Under the pieces are notes generated by a model that saw only the letters and a list, made by a program, of their open reading frames with translations, ran no database searches and was not told the DNA's origin. A DNA stretch of 64,000 nt from the NCBI RefSeq assembly GCF_900114155.1, contig NZ_FOSC01000009.1, positions 124,001 through 188,000 of the forward strand, written 5' to 3'. This document shows, in pieces, positions 33,250 to 45,913 of the stretch; positions within the stretch are counted from its first letter, which is position 1; the number at the start of each line of letters is the position of its first letter. The position numbers and the translations under genes are program-made. The DNA is from Marinobacter persicus. Its GTDB lineage: Bacteria > Pseudomonadota > Gammaproteobacteria > Pseudomonadales > Oleiphilaceae.

Positions 33250-33720
33250 ATGGCCGCTATCGATGATTTGAAGCATCTCCTTTCTGAAGACGTCCGTGAG
33301 CTCGATGTGCTTGCGGACCTTCTCTCCCGGGAAAAAGACCTGCTGGGTGACGCCGACGTGCGAGCTCTTGAAGATGTTACCCGGGAGAAAAACAGCCTGC
33401 TTGAAGGCATTCGTGAACGCGCAAAACAGAAAATCCGCCTGCTCGTCAATATTGGCTACAAGCCGGACGCCGGCGCACCTTCACGCTTCATTCGGGCCTC
33501 CGGCGAAAAAGAGCTTTACCAGCTCTGGTCCACTGCAGACAGCAAATTGCGCTTTTGTCAGTCGGTCAACGAAAATAACGGCCGGATCCTCGGTCACCTG
33601 CAAAAGCGGCTGTCGCGTATCACCGACATTTTCCGCGGTGCGTCGTCCCAGCAGAAGCTTTATGGCGCCAAGGGGCAGCAGACTGGCGTCTCCAGCAGCA
33701 CGGTGCTGGCCAGCGCCTGA
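33250..33720 (+). CDS. flgN: Flagellar export chaperone FlgN
   Basis: A 156-residue, mostly helical chaperone for the hook-associated proteins FlgK and FlgL. Recognisable features: the charged helix LKHLLSEDVRELDVLADLLS, LEDVTREKNSLLEGIRERA and the end with YGAKGQQTG, typical of this family in Pseudomonas and relatives. It lies 7 bases after flgM, so the two are translated together. A hairpin terminator follows. Confidence 0.9.
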   Translation: MAAIDDLKHLLSEDVRELDVLADLLSREKDLLGDADVRALEDVTREKNSLLEGIRERAKQKIRLLVNIGYKPDAGAPSRFIRASGEKELYQLWSTADSKLRFCQSVNENNGRILGHLQKRLSRITDIFRGASSQQKLYGAKGQQTGVSSSTVLASA

Positions 33721-33754
33721 CCAGACCAGCAGCCCAGCTCCACTATTCCCCTTT

Positions 33755-33790
33755 CAGGGCAGGTGTCTGTTAAGATTCCTGCCCTGTTTT
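33755..33790 (+). terminator. Terminator after flgN
   Basis: CAGGGCAGG (33755-33763) pairs with CCTGCCCTG (33778-33786) across a 14-base loop, followed by TTTT. It begins 35 bases after the flgN stop and 59 before the cyclophilin start. Confidence 0.78.
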
Positions 33791-33813
33791 GTATAAAAGC
33801 GAGCATCATACCC

Positions 33814-34410
33814 ATGAACCATCTGCGCCCTCTCTTATGTCTGGTTTCCCTGTTTCTGGCTGTCCTCCTGCTGGCCGGCCCTGCCCACGCCAATAACGAC
33901 GAATTACCGCAAGTCCGGGTAGTCACCTCGGAAGGTGCCTTTGTACTTCGGCTTCGCCCGGATGTCGCACCCCAAACCGTCGACAATTTTCTGTCTTATG
34001 TAGACGACGGCTTTTATGACGACACCATCTTTCACCGGGTCATCTCCGGTTTCATGATTCAGGGTGGTGGCTTCACAGAGGATATGTCCCGCAAGCCCAC
34101 CAGGGAGCCGGTCCAGAACGAGGCGACCGAGACCCTGCCCAATCTGCGCGGTACCATTGCCATGGCCCGTACACAGAACCCGGATTCGGCCACTTCCCAG
34201 TTCTTCGTCAATGTTGCGGATAATGACTTTCTCAATGCCGGCGTCCGTGGCCCCGGGTATACCGTATTTGGCAAGGTCACCGACGGCATGGGCGTGATTG
34301 ACCGGATCGCAAAAGTACAAACCCGCCGCGTCCAGGGCATGGCCGACGTACCGGCGACCCCGGTCATCATCGAATCCGTGCGTCGGCTTGAGCAGAAAAA
34401 CGACGACTGA
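33814..34410 (+). CDS. Periplasmic peptidyl-prolyl cis-trans isomerase (cyclophilin type)
   Basis: Catalyses proline isomerisation during folding of exported proteins; PpiA-like. The 198-residue product has a signal peptide (hydrophobic LVSLFLAVLLLAG, cleavage near AHA/NND at residue 27) and a cyclophilin core with FHRVISGFMIQGGGF, IAMARTQNPDSATSQFF and the late YTVFGKVTDGMGVIDRI. The catalytic Arg (FHR) and the SQFF block are present. The ATG at 33814 was chosen because it yields a clean signal peptide. mnmC starts 4 bases after the stop. Confidence 0.93.
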   Translation: MNHLRPLLCLVSLFLAVLLLAGPAHANNDELPQVRVVTSEGAFVLRLRPDVAPQTVDNFLSYVDDGFYDDTIFHRVISGFMIQGGGFTEDMSRKPTREPVQNEATETLPNLRGTIAMARTQNPDSATSQFFVNVADNDFLNAGVRGPGYTVFGKVTDGMGVIDRIAKVQTRRVQGMADVPATPVIIESVRRLEQKNDD

Positions 34411-34414
34411 GACC

Positions 34415-36295
34415 ATGACACAGAGCCTGAAGCCGCCGGCCATGGAGCCGGCAGGACTGGTCTGGCGCGATGGCGTGCCCGCATCCACCCGTTTTGGCGA
34501 CGTCTATTTCAGCCGGGAAAATGGCCTGGCTGAAACCCGCTACGTCTTTATTCAACACAACCACCTGCCTCAACGTTTCGCCCAGCTCCGGGCCGGACAA
34601 TCATTTGTAATTGCCGAAACCGGCTTTGGTACCGGCCTGAATTTTCTCGCGGCCTGGTCCGAATGGCTGGCCACCCGCCCGGCTGGTGATACCGGCACCC
34701 TGCATTTCATCTCGGTTGAACGTTATCCGCTGGCCCGCCCCGAACTGGAACAGGCGCTGGCACTATGGCCGGAGCTGTCCGAATCGGCCCGTGAACTGGC
34801 AGACAATTACCCACCACTGATTCAGGGCACCCATCGCCTGGTCCTCGCCGGCGGCCGGGTTCGACTGACGCTGTATTTCGGCGATGTACTGGAAGCCTGG
34901 CAGGATCTGGATTTCACGGCGGACGCCTGGTTTCTTGATGGCTTCGCGCCCTCACTGAACCCGGAAATGTGGCTGGAAAACGCCATCGCGCAAATTCACC
35001 GGCACAGCCAGCCCGGCACAACCCTGGCTACCTTTACCGCCGTCGGCCGAATACGCCGCGCTCTCGCTGAAGCGGGCTTTGACATGCGCAAAGTCCCCGG
35101 GTTTGGCCGCAAACGAGATATGCTGGCTGGCCAGCTCACGGATAAGGACGCCAGGCAGAGCAATCAGCCCGATGGCCCGGTTGCCATCATTGGCGCGGGT
35201 ATCGCCGGCACCGCCCTGGCCCGCAACCTGGCGGAACGGGGGCGGCCGGTCATCCTGATTGATCAGGCCGAACAGCCGGGCCAGGCGGCCTCCGGCAACC
35301 CCCAGGGGGCTTTGTACGTCAAGCTTGGGGTGGAATACAACGCGCAAACCCAGCTGGCCGCCACGGCCCTTGCCTTCAGCCAGCGCTTTTATCGACGCTG
35401 GCAGAACCAGTTCTGGCACCCGACCGGACTGCTTCAAGTCGCGGGTACCGAGCAGGAAGCGGACCGCCAGCGCCGGTTCCTCGCCCGCAATCAATACCCT
35501 GAAACCTTCTTGCAACCGGTCAGTCCACTGCAGGCGTCGGAGCTCGCGGGCGTCGATGTTCCCCACAGTGGTTTGTGGTTCCCGGGCTCCGGATGGCTTG
35601 AACCGGCAAAAGCCTGCGCTGCCTTGGCAGATCACCCGCTCATCCAGAAACGCTTCGGCTTCGAGGTTCAGGCCATACGTACAGAAGGGCAGGAATGGCA
35701 ACTGTCGGATGGTAATGGCGAACGGATAACCGTTAGCCAGTTGGTGGTCGCTGCCGGGCACCAGACTTCCGCGATATTGACGGGGACCGGCGAATTACGC
35801 CTGAAACCCATTCGAGGCCAGATATCCTGTCTGCCGGAAAGCGACTTCAACCTGCCACAAACGGTGGTCTGTGGTACCAAGTACCTGAATCCCGCACTCA
35901 ACGGCATGGCGGTAACCGGTGCCACCTTTGACTTGCGGGACAGCAACCCGGAACTGTCACAAGAGAGTCACCAGGCCAATCTTGATGGCCTCGAGGAATT
36001 GCTCCCCTCGATCCGAAGAGCCGCCACAACGCCGGTTTCAGACCTGCAGGGGCGCGTCGGTTTCCGGTGCACCACCCACGATTACCAACCGGCCGCAGGC
36101 CCACTGACACCCCTCGAGTCATCAGCCCCCAGCACCGGCAATCACCTGTACCTGTTCACCGGACTGGGCAGTAAAGGCCTAGCCTGGGCGCCGTTACTTG
36201 CCGAATTCCTGGCCGATTGCCTGACGTACCAGCCCCGGTGCCTGCCACTTCCCCTTATCCGTCGGGTGGCACCGGAACGCCTTTACCGTAAGTAA
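34415..36295 (+). CDS. mnmC: Bifunctional tRNA modification enzyme MnmC
   Basis: Completes 5-methylaminomethyl-2-thiouridine at the wobble position of certain tRNAs. The 626-residue product is a fusion: methyltransferase part MnmC2 (about 1-235: FVIAETGFGTGLNFL AdoMet motif, WFLDGFAPSLNPEMW) and FAD oxidoreductase part MnmC1 (about 250-620: VAIIGAGIAGTALARNLAERG dinucleotide fold, named here by VAIIGAGIAG, plus LKPIRGQISCLPE and FTGLGSKGLAWAPLLAE near the end). The ATG at 34415 is 4 bases after the cyclophilin stop. Order of domains and length match the family. Confidence 0.95.
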   Translation: MTQSLKPPAMEPAGLVWRDGVPASTRFGDVYFSRENGLAETRYVFIQHNHLPQRFAQLRAGQSFVIAETGFGTGLNFLAAWSEWLATRPAGDTGTLHFISVERYPLARPELEQALALWPELSESARELADNYPPLIQGTHRLVLAGGRVRLTLYFGDVLEAWQDLDFTADAWFLDGFAPSLNPEMWLENAIAQIHRHSQPGTTLATFTAVGRIRRALAEAGFDMRKVPGFGRKRDMLAGQLTDKDARQSNQPDGPVAIIGAGIAGTALARNLAERGRPVILIDQAEQPGQAASGNPQGALYVKLGVEYNAQTQLAATALAFSQRFYRRWQNQFWHPTGLLQVAGTEQEADRQRRFLARNQYPETFLQPVSPLQASELAGVDVPHSGLWFPGSGWLEPAKACAALADHPLIQKRFGFEVQAIRTEGQEWQLSDGNGERITVSQLVVAAGHQTSAILTGTGELRLKPIRGQISCLPESDFNLPQTVVCGTKYLNPALNGMAVTGATFDLRDSNPELSQESHQANLDGLEELLPSIRRAATTPVSDLQGRVGFRCTTHDYQPAAGPLTPLESSAPSTGNHLYLFTGLGSKGLAWAPLLAEFLADCLTYQPRCLPLPLIRRVAPERLYRK

Positions 36296-36356
36296 CTTGC
36301 CACCGACCGGTAAACTGAGGTATCAAGAGTGAGGTTTGGTGATTCGGGGGGAAGGA

Positions 36357-37007
36357 ATGTCTATTTACGTCAGTGAACCTGGACGGCCACTGGGTACGCG
36401 ACTGCCGGCGGTATTCCGTAACCGGCCGGTGGGCGATGTCACCGAAATGGCTGAGTCGGCCGCTATTTCCACCGACCACAGTGAAGCCACCGATGCCGAA
36501 TTTCAGCAGGCAGCCCATAGCGGTGGCGGAAACAGCCGGCGCCGGCAACAGGCCCTGCAGGAATACGGCACCGCAGCCGGCGGTGAGAGTCTCGAGCAGC
36601 GGGCTTACCTCCCCGTTTCTGAAATCTGCTCACCGGCCGCCTATTCCGTACCAGCCAGTGTCTCGGTCTCTGAAGCCATCACCCACATGGAAAACAACGG
36701 GGTCCACCACCTGGTGGTGCTGGCAGACGACAATGTTGCCGGCCTGATAGATCTGCGCTGGCTGCTCACCTGGCTGCACGAACACACCTCGGAAGCCATC
36801 CACAAAAGCCTTACCAACATTGAATTACCGGCTTTTCTCACCGCCTCACCGGAAACCGACGCCCATCAGCTGGCCCGCCTGATGCTGGCGCACCACCTGA
36901 ACGCGGCGCTGGTTGTCGATGCCCAGGGCAAACCCGAGGGCATTGTCACCAGCACGGATTACCTGAAGCTCTACGCCAATGTCAGCCGTCAGGAGGGCGA
37001 GGTCTGA
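36357..37007 (+). CDS. CBS-domain protein of unknown function
   Basis: A 216-residue soluble protein. The first ~80 residues are polar and low in structure (GGGNSRRRQQALQEYG). A pair of CBS motifs follows: first about 88-140 (VSVSEAITHMENNGVHHLVVLADDNVAGLID, shortened here to VSEAITHMENNGVHHLVV), second about 155-210 (LARLMLAHHLNAALVVDAQGKP, shortened to LMLAHHLNAALVV, then GIVTSTDYLKLY). CBS pairs bind adenosyl ligands and regulate partners; no catalytic domain is attached. ATG at 36357 with GGGGGGAAGG upstream. Convergent with ligA, 14 bases apart. Confidence 0.8.
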   Translation: MSIYVSEPGRPLGTRLPAVFRNRPVGDVTEMAESAAISTDHSEATDAEFQQAAHSGGGNSRRRQQALQEYGTAAGGESLEQRAYLPVSEICSPAAYSVPASVSVSEAITHMENNGVHHLVVLADDNVAGLIDLRWLLTWLHEHTSEAIHKSLTNIELPAFLTASPETDAHQLARLMLAHHLNAALVVDAQGKPEGIVTSTDYLKLYANVSRQEGEV

Positions 37008-37021
37008 GCCACCCCTTCCAG

Positions 37022-40100
<3,079 letters not shown>

Positions 40101-40222
40101 AATACGGCTGTCCTGTTTTCAGTTCTTAACATGAGGTTTTGTGGTGCCCTATTCTACTACAACCAACGCGCAGCGGGCCCAGATGGCGTTATTGTCATGG
40201 TTACGTGAGTTTCAATCAATCA

Positions 40223-43200
40223 TCACGCTTCGGCCAGCGCGGCTGCCTCATCGACATCCACCGACACCAGACGCGAACATCCGGGTTCATGCATGGTGAC
40301 ACCCATCAACTGATCAGCATTTTCCATGGCAATCTTGTTATGGGTAATGTAGATGAACTGCACCTGTTTGGACATTTCCTTGACCATGTTGGCGTAGCGC
40401 CCCACGTTGGCGTCATCCAGCGGCGCGTCGACCTCGTCGAGCATGCAGAATGGCGCCGGGTTCAGCTGAAAGATGGAAAACACCAGGGCGATGGCGGTCA
40501 GTGCTTTTTCACCACCCGAGAGCAGGTGAATGGTGGTATTTTTCTTGCCCGGTGGCCGGGCCATGATGGCAACGCCGGTTTCCAGCAGATCCTCGCCGGT
40601 CAGCTCAAGACTGGCATTGCCGCCGCCAAACACCTTGGGAAATAGCGCCTGCAAACCGTGATTGACCTTGTCGAAGGTCTCTTTGAAGCGCTGCCGGGTT
40701 TCCCGGTCAATCCGGCGCATGGCGTTATCGAGCGTTTCCAGGGCTTCGATCAGATCGTCGTTCTGTTCATCCAGGTAGCGTTTGCGCTCGCTCTGTACTT
40801 GATATTCTTCAATCGCCGCTAGGTTGATGGCCCCCAGACGCTGGATCCGGTTGCCGATTTTCTCCAACTCTTCCGCCCAGTCTTTCTCATTGGCGCCTTC
40901 GGGTAGCCGGTCGAGCACATCCCGCAGGGACACGTCCAATTCCCGCAATTGTTCAAGCTGATTGCCGGAACGAATCTCAAGCGCCTGCGATTCCATCTTC
41001 AGGGTCTCCAGCGTTTCCCGGACAGTCTGGGCCTCCTGGTCGGTGCGATGGCGGCGCTGTTCCCGCTCTCGCACTTCCCGGTCAATGTCTTCAAGGGCAT
41101 CCCGGGCGGCGCTGAGCTTTTCTTCCTCGGCAAACCGCCGGTCCAGAAGGCCTTCAAGCTGCATTTGCAGGTCTTCCACCGGCTCTTCCGCGCTTTCACG
41201 GGCTTCACGCAGGACCTCCAGCCGTTCGTCAAGCCGGCCTTTCTGCAGCCGCATGCGTTCGATGGTCTGTTTCAGGCCGTCTCGCTGGCTTTGCAGGGTT
41301 TGCAGCTGTAGCTGTAGCTGGTGGGCATGGTCACGATCATGCCGGGCCTGCTGGCGAAGACGGTCGAGGTTTTCGCGCAGGCTGTCACGCTGTTCCAGCA
41401 GCCGCTCTTTCTCTTCGTCATGGTCTTCGCTGGCAGCCAGGGCGGCATCCCAATCCTCCCGGGCCAACTCCAGATTTTCCTGCTGTTCTTCCAGCTCCGC
41501 CGACACGTCGTCAATGTCTTCAACGATATTGGCCAGGCGCGCGTCAATCTGTTCGGTTCTGGCCCTAAGGCCACTGATTTGAGAGGCAAGGGCACTCAAT
41601 TCGCGGTCCGTTTGCTGTTGCTGCCCTTGCGCCTGGCTGCGCTCGAGCTCGGTACGCTCTTCCTGTTCGCGCCGGTGCTCCAGCACTTCACGGGCCTGCT
41701 CCAGGGCCGCCTGAGCCTGCGCCAGCTCGGCTTCAAGCCCGGTCACCTTTTTCTGGCGCTCAATCACCCCGGTCTGGGCCGCGTCGGAATCCGGCATCAG
41801 AACCCAGCCAGACGCCAGCCAGACGCCATCGGGGGTGATTACACTCTCACCTGGCTGCAACTGATCGCGCCGCGCCATGGCCTCGGCCATGGAGGGCGCC
41901 ACATCAATGCCCGCCAGCATGCCGGCCAATGCCGGCAAACCGGACACTTTTGCAGCCAGGCCATGATGACCGCCAGTAACCAGGCTATCGCCCGCCAGCA
42001 CTGCCAGGCCTTTCGGAGCGGATTCAAGCGCACGACTGAACGAATCCAGCCCGGGCACCACCACACCCTGTGCAAACCGACCCAGCACCTGTTCAACGGC
42101 AAATTCCCAGCCGTTTTCAATCGTCAACTGCGAAGCTATCCGGGGCGCTGTATCCAGCCCCTGCTCCGCCAGCCATTGTTGCAAGGCGTCATTCTGACTA
42201 CCCAGTTGCTCTGCCAGCAGCGCGGACTGGGACTCCAGCGTCGCTTTTAGTGTTTGAACGGATTGCTGGCACTCCGCAGCCTGCTGTTCTGCTTCGCGGG
42301 TTGCCTGTCTGGCCTCGTTGGCTTGCGCCTGCCACTGGGCAATGCGCTCGGCCATCTCCTCGCTCTGCCGGGTCAGGGTCTGGTGCTGATCCGTCAGTTG
42401 TTCCAGCTCGTCTCGGTCTATCTGGCTGTTGAGCTGTTGTTGCTCATCCTGCAACTTCTGACTTCGATTTTTCAGTTGATCGATGGCCTGTTCCAGCGAA
42501 CGAATACGGGATTGTGCGAGTTCCGCCTGACGCCGGGCATCTGAGGAGCGGGCACTGAAAGCTTCCCATTGCTGCTGCCAGTCAGCCATGGCGTCTTCGG
42601 CCCGCTGGAGCTGCTCGCCGGATTCCTCGGTACGCAGAGACAAGGCTTCCTGTTCCGGTTCCAGCATGGCCAGCTCTTCTTCAAGGCCTGCCAGACGCTG
42701 CTCATCCTGGGACAGTTCGCTGTCGATTTCCCGCTGGTTGGCCATGGCCTGGTCCAATTCAGCGGCGGTCTGACGGCTGCGCTCACGCTGGTGCTCGATG
42801 CTTTGTTCAATCCGGGCAATGTCGGCTCCAGCCTCGTAATAGCGGGCCTGGGCGCGATTAAAGTGTTCGTTGCGCTGCTGATGGTCATCACGCAACGATT
42901 CCAGCGAGGTTTCCAGACTGAGCCTTTCGGTCAACAGCTTTTCCAGCTCCAGCTCGGTGTCACGGATCTTGCTGCGCCAGCTATGCAGGTCGTTGTCCAG
43001 TGATTGCCAGCGCAAGACCGTGAGCTCGGCTTTTTTCTGCCGCTCTTCCTGCTTTAGGGCTTTGTATTTCTCAGCGGCAGCGGCCTGTTTTTCAAGGTGT
43101 TGCAGTTGGCGTTCCAGCTCCTCACGCAGGTCTGTCAGGCGCTCGAGGTTTTCCTGGGTGCGCCGGATCCGGTTTTCCGTCTCCCGTCGACGTTCCTTAT

Positions 43201-43717
43201 ATTTGGAAATGCCGGCCGCCTCTTCGATATAGATGCGCAGCTCTTCGGGTTTGGCCTCGATCAACCGGGAAATCATGCCCTGTTCGATGATTGCGTAGCT
43301 GCGCGGCCCCAGGCCCGTGCCCAGGAACAGGTCGGTGATGTCCCGGCGCCGGCACTTGGCACCGTTCATGAAATAAGCCGATTGTCCTTCCCGGGAGACC
43401 CGCCGCTTGACGGAAATCTCATTAAAACTGGCGAACTCACCGGGAGCGGAACCATCGGAATTATCAAACACCAGCTCAATGGAGGCCTGACCCACGGGCT
43501 TGCGGGCGGTGGACCCATTGAAAATAACATCGGACATGGACTCGCCACGCAGATATTTGGCGGAGCTCTCCCCCATGACCCAGCGCACGGCATCAATGAT
43601 GTTGGACTTGCCGCAACCATTGGGACCGACCACGGCGGTCATATTGGACGGAAAAGGCACGGTTGTGGGGTCAACAAAGGATTTGAAACCGGCCAGTTTG
43701 ATCGATTTAAGCCGCAT
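40223..43717 (-). CDS. smc: Chromosome segregation ATPase SMC
   Basis: Core of the Smc-ScpAB condensin that organises and segregates chromosomes. The 1164-residue product has the N-terminal Walker A VVGPNGCGKSNIIDAVRW, two long coiled-coil arms (about 165-500 and 660-1000; Gln, Glu and Arg rich), a central hinge (about 505-640) and a C-terminal head with signature LLSGGEKALTAIALVFSI and Walker B FCMLDEVDAPLDDANV. Kleisin partners scpA and scpB lie 2 to 3 kb away. MukB-type condensin is not needed to explain the locus. An upstream gap of about 260 bases separates it from a divergent gene. Confidence 0.97.
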   Translation of the reverse strand: MRLKSIKLAGFKSFVDPTTVPFPSNMTAVVGPNGCGKSNIIDAVRWVMGESSAKYLRGESMSDVIFNGSTARKPVGQASIELVFDNSDGSAPGEFASFNEISVKRRVSREGQSAYFMNGAKCRRRDITDLFLGTGLGPRSYAIIEQGMISRLIEAKPEELRIYIEEAAGISKYKERRRETENRIRRTQENLERLTDLREELERQLQHLEKQAAAAEKYKALKQEERQKKAELTVLRWQSLDNDLHSWRSKIRDTELELEKLLTERLSLETSLESLRDDHQQRNEHFNRAQARYYEAGADIARIEQSIEHQRERSRQTAAELDQAMANQREIDSELSQDEQRLAGLEEELAMLEPEQEALSLRTEESGEQLQRAEDAMADWQQQWEAFSARSSDARRQAELAQSRIRSLEQAIDQLKNRSQKLQDEQQQLNSQIDRDELEQLTDQHQTLTRQSEEMAERIAQWQAQANEARQATREAEQQAAECQQSVQTLKATLESQSALLAEQLGSQNDALQQWLAEQGLDTAPRIASQLTIENGWEFAVEQVLGRFAQGVVVPGLDSFSRALESAPKGLAVLAGDSLVTGGHHGLAAKVSGLPALAGMLAGIDVAPSMAEAMARRDQLQPGESVITPDGVWLASGWVLMPDSDAAQTGVIERQKKVTGLEAELAQAQAALEQAREVLEHRREQEERTELERSQAQGQQQQTDRELSALASQISGLRARTEQIDARLANIVEDIDDVSAELEEQQENLELAREDWDAALAASEDHDEEKERLLEQRDSLRENLDRLRQQARHDRDHAHQLQLQLQTLQSQRDGLKQTIERMRLQKGRLDERLEVLREARESAEEPVEDLQMQLEGLLDRRFAEEEKLSAARDALEDIDREVREREQRRHRTDQEAQTVRETLETLKMESQALEIRSGNQLEQLRELDVSLRDVLDRLPEGANEKDWAEELEKIGNRIQRLGAINLAAIEEYQVQSERKRYLDEQNDDLIEALETLDNAMRRIDRETRQRFKETFDKVNHGLQALFPKVFGGGNASLELTGEDLLETGVAIMARPPGKKNTTIHLLSGGEKALTAIALVFSIFQLNPAPFCMLDEVDAPLDDANVGRYANMVKEMSKQVQFIYITHNKIAMENADQLMGVTMHEPGCSRLVSVDVDEAAALAEA

Positions 43718-43979
43718 GTCAGGCGCTTTCCTCCGATCTGTTCATTCCTTTGCACCCTGTCTGACGGATTCTTGTTTAGCGCGAGAGTTTACCACAGCCT
43801 TGGCCGGCAAAAACCTGCCGAAAAAATGACGCCTAAAGTGTCACACTTAAACTTCATTCTGGATATACCTTAAAAAAGCAAAATAACCATCTGTTTTGTG
43901 GGACATTTTGTTTTCTGGCATTTTTTCTGCTTAAACCACAGCATCAACCAATTAATCAGCAACCAGAGTGAGTCGCGTT

Positions 43980-44906
43980 GTGAAAAATCTGACGTCAATT
44001 CAGTCTTCAACGTCGCGTCCGGCCCGTTTAGCGGCCCTGAAACAATCTTTCCAGGAATGGAGCAGTGCGCCGGATGCGCTCACTCGCCTGACCAGACGCC
44101 TGTCCACGACCCTGTGTCTGGAAACCCAGCTGGGGATGATTGCCGAGGAAGCCGTGGACATCATTCCCTTCGATGCCATGAACTACCGAAACCGGATTGC
44201 CCGCCAGGACTTCGTGTTCTCCAAGGGCGTGGGTGGTCCACACCGATGTGAATACCGTTTGTCGCTGGAGGGAAACTACTACGGCACCCTGAGTTTTCAC
44301 CGCCGCCAGCGGTTCAGCGAGGAGGAAATGACCGGTTTCGAGATGCTGATTTCCGCGCTAATCTGCCCGTTGCGCAACGCCTGCCGCTTTATCGCCATCG
44401 AACAGGCGGCACTAACGGATTCGCTGACCGGCATCGGCAATAAACGCGCAATGGACGAGGCCCTTCAGCGGGCTGGCGCCCTGGCTGAGCGTCATGGCGC
44501 TCCCTGGAGCCTGATTCTGTGTGATCTGGATTATTTCAAGCGGATAAACGATACCTACGGCCATATCGTCGGTGACCACATTCTCACGCGTACCGCGGAA
44601 CAGATAGACCGGTCCTTGCGCACCTCTGACAGCGTATACAGGTTCGGAGGGGAAGAGTTCGCGGTGCTGCTGCCCCACACCAGCAGCGGTGATGCCAAAG
44701 ACGTGGCAGACCGTATTCGTCTGGCCATCGAAGGCCTGCGGGTAGACGCTGACGAAAGCCTGGTTTCTGTCAGCGCCAGCTGTGGTGTGGCGACCTATCT
44801 GCCGGGAGAGGACGTGGACCACTGGCTGGCACGGGCGGACGAAGCTTTGTATCGGGCCAAAGACCACGGGCGCAATTGCACCCGCGTGTTTGCCACCATC
44901 AACTGA
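43980..44906 (+). CDS. Diguanylate cyclase (GGDEF)
   Basis: Makes c-di-GMP from two GTP. The 308-residue soluble protein has an unclassified, GAF-like N-terminal domain (about 25-150: TTLCLETQLGMIAEEAVDI) and a GGDEF domain (about 155-305) with DSLTGIGNKRAMDEAL, LCDLDYFKRINDTYGH and the active motif RFGGEEF. The inhibitory RxxD site (RTSD) is exactly five residues before GGEEF, so product feedback is likely. GTG at 43980 sits behind AGAGTGAG; a GTG four codons earlier (43968) is the alternative. The upstream region is AT-rich. A hairpin overlaps the end. Confidence 0.9.
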   Translation: MKNLTSIQSSTSRPARLAALKQSFQEWSSAPDALTRLTRRLSTTLCLETQLGMIAEEAVDIIPFDAMNYRNRIARQDFVFSKGVGGPHRCEYRLSLEGNYYGTLSFHRRQRFSEEEMTGFEMLISALICPLRNACRFIAIEQAALTDSLTGIGNKRAMDEALQRAGALAERHGAPWSLILCDLDYFKRINDTYGHIVGDHILTRTAEQIDRSLRTSDSVYRFGGEEFAVLLPHTSSGDAKDVADRIRLAIEGLRVDADESLVSVSASCGVATYLPGEDVDHWLARADEALYRAKDHGRNCTRVFATIN

Positions 44907-44918
44907 GCCGCCGGGACA

Positions 44919-44940
44919 AACGCTGCTCAGGAGCGGCGTT
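44919..44940. terminator. Possible hairpin terminator between diguanylate cyclase and rluB
   Basis: AACGCTGCT-CAGG-AGCGGCGTT followed by TT. It overlaps the last codons of the convergent rluB gene. The T-tract is short, so termination efficiency is doubtful. Confidence 0.42.
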
Positions 44941-45877
44941 TTGGCGGACGGGTGTCGCTGACCTGCCAGCTACCCCTGCCCGATTTCCTGGCGGACTTAC
45001 CCGGACTTTTCCGACGCTGACGATCATGCACCGCCTGTTCTCCCGGTGTTTTTTGCGGGATGGCCACCGGCGACAGTCCCACGGTGCGGCTGAGGGTATC
45101 CACCGCTTTCTGGTCCAGCTCTTCCCACTTGCCCAGAGTCAGTCTGGATGGCAGGAAAATCGGCCCGTAACGAACGCGCTTCAGGCGACTGACCTTCACT
45201 CCCTGGGATTCCCACAGTCGACGAACCTCCCGGTTGCGACCTTCCATCAGAGTCACATGAAACCATTGGTTCATGCCCTTGCCACCAGCCGGTGTGATAT
45301 CAGAGAAACTGGCGGTGCCGTCTTCCAGTAACACCCCGTCGAGCAGGCGCTGGATCATCGCCTCGTCCACTTCACCAAAGACCCTTACAGCGTATTCGCG
45401 GTCTATTTCGTTGGACGGGTGCATAAGACGGTTGGCCAACTCACCGTCTGTGGTGAACAACACCAGCCCGGTGGTGTTGATGTCCAGACGGCCAATGGCA
45501 ATCCAGCGCTGATCTTTCAGGCGTGGCAGGCGGTCAAACACCGTGGGCCGGCCCTCCGGGTCTTTGCGGCTGGTCACTTCACCTTCTGGCTTGTTGTAGA
45601 TCAGCACCCTGCGAACCACATCCCTGGCGGCACTGGTATCCAGCAGTTTGCCGTCCAGCTCAAAGCGATCTTCCGGGGAAGCCTTTTGTCCGGGCGAAGG
45701 AATCTCACCGTTCACCAACAGCCGGCCGGCAGCCATCCAGCCTTCAATTTCCCGGCGCGAACCGACGCCGGTCCTGGCCAGCAATTTTTGTATACGCTCC
45801 GGGCCGGCGGGTGCCGCTGACTCCTCGCGGCGAATGTGTTTTCCCGGGGCTTTTTTTCCGGGACCGGATGCCTTCAT
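44927..45877 (-). CDS. rluB: 23S rRNA pseudouridine synthase RluB
   Basis: Makes pseudouridine 2605 in 23S rRNA. The 316-residue product has a basic N-terminal tail, an S4 RNA-binding domain (about 26-85: RIQKLLARTGVGSRREIEGWM, here RIQKLLARTGVGSRREIE) and the RsuA/RluB catalytic domain with the catalytic Asp in AIGRLDINTTGLVLFT, LMHPSNEIDREYAV and LMEGRNREVRRLWES. A basic, Ser/Lys/Arg-rich C-terminal tail is typical of RluB. It is last in the trpS-scpA-scpB-rluB run, 36 bases after scpB. Confidence 0.95.
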   Translation of the reverse strand: MKASGPGKKAPGKHIRREESAAPAGPERIQKLLARTGVGSRREIEGWMAAGRLLVNGEIPSPGQKASPEDRFELDGKLLDTSAARDVVRRVLIYNKPEGEVTSRKDPEGRPTVFDRLPRLKDQRWIAIGRLDINTTGLVLFTTDGELANRLMHPSNEIDREYAVRVFGEVDEAMIQRLLDGVLLEDGTASFSDITPAGGKGMNQWFHVTLMEGRNREVRRLWESQGVKVSRLKRVRYGPIFLPSRLTLGKWEELDQKAVDTLSRTVGLSPVAIPQKTPGEQAVHDRQRRKSPGKSARKSGRGSWQVSDTRPPKRRS

Positions 45878-45913
45878 GGTCTGAATCCTTGTTGCTATCG
45901 GATGCCGGTGGCA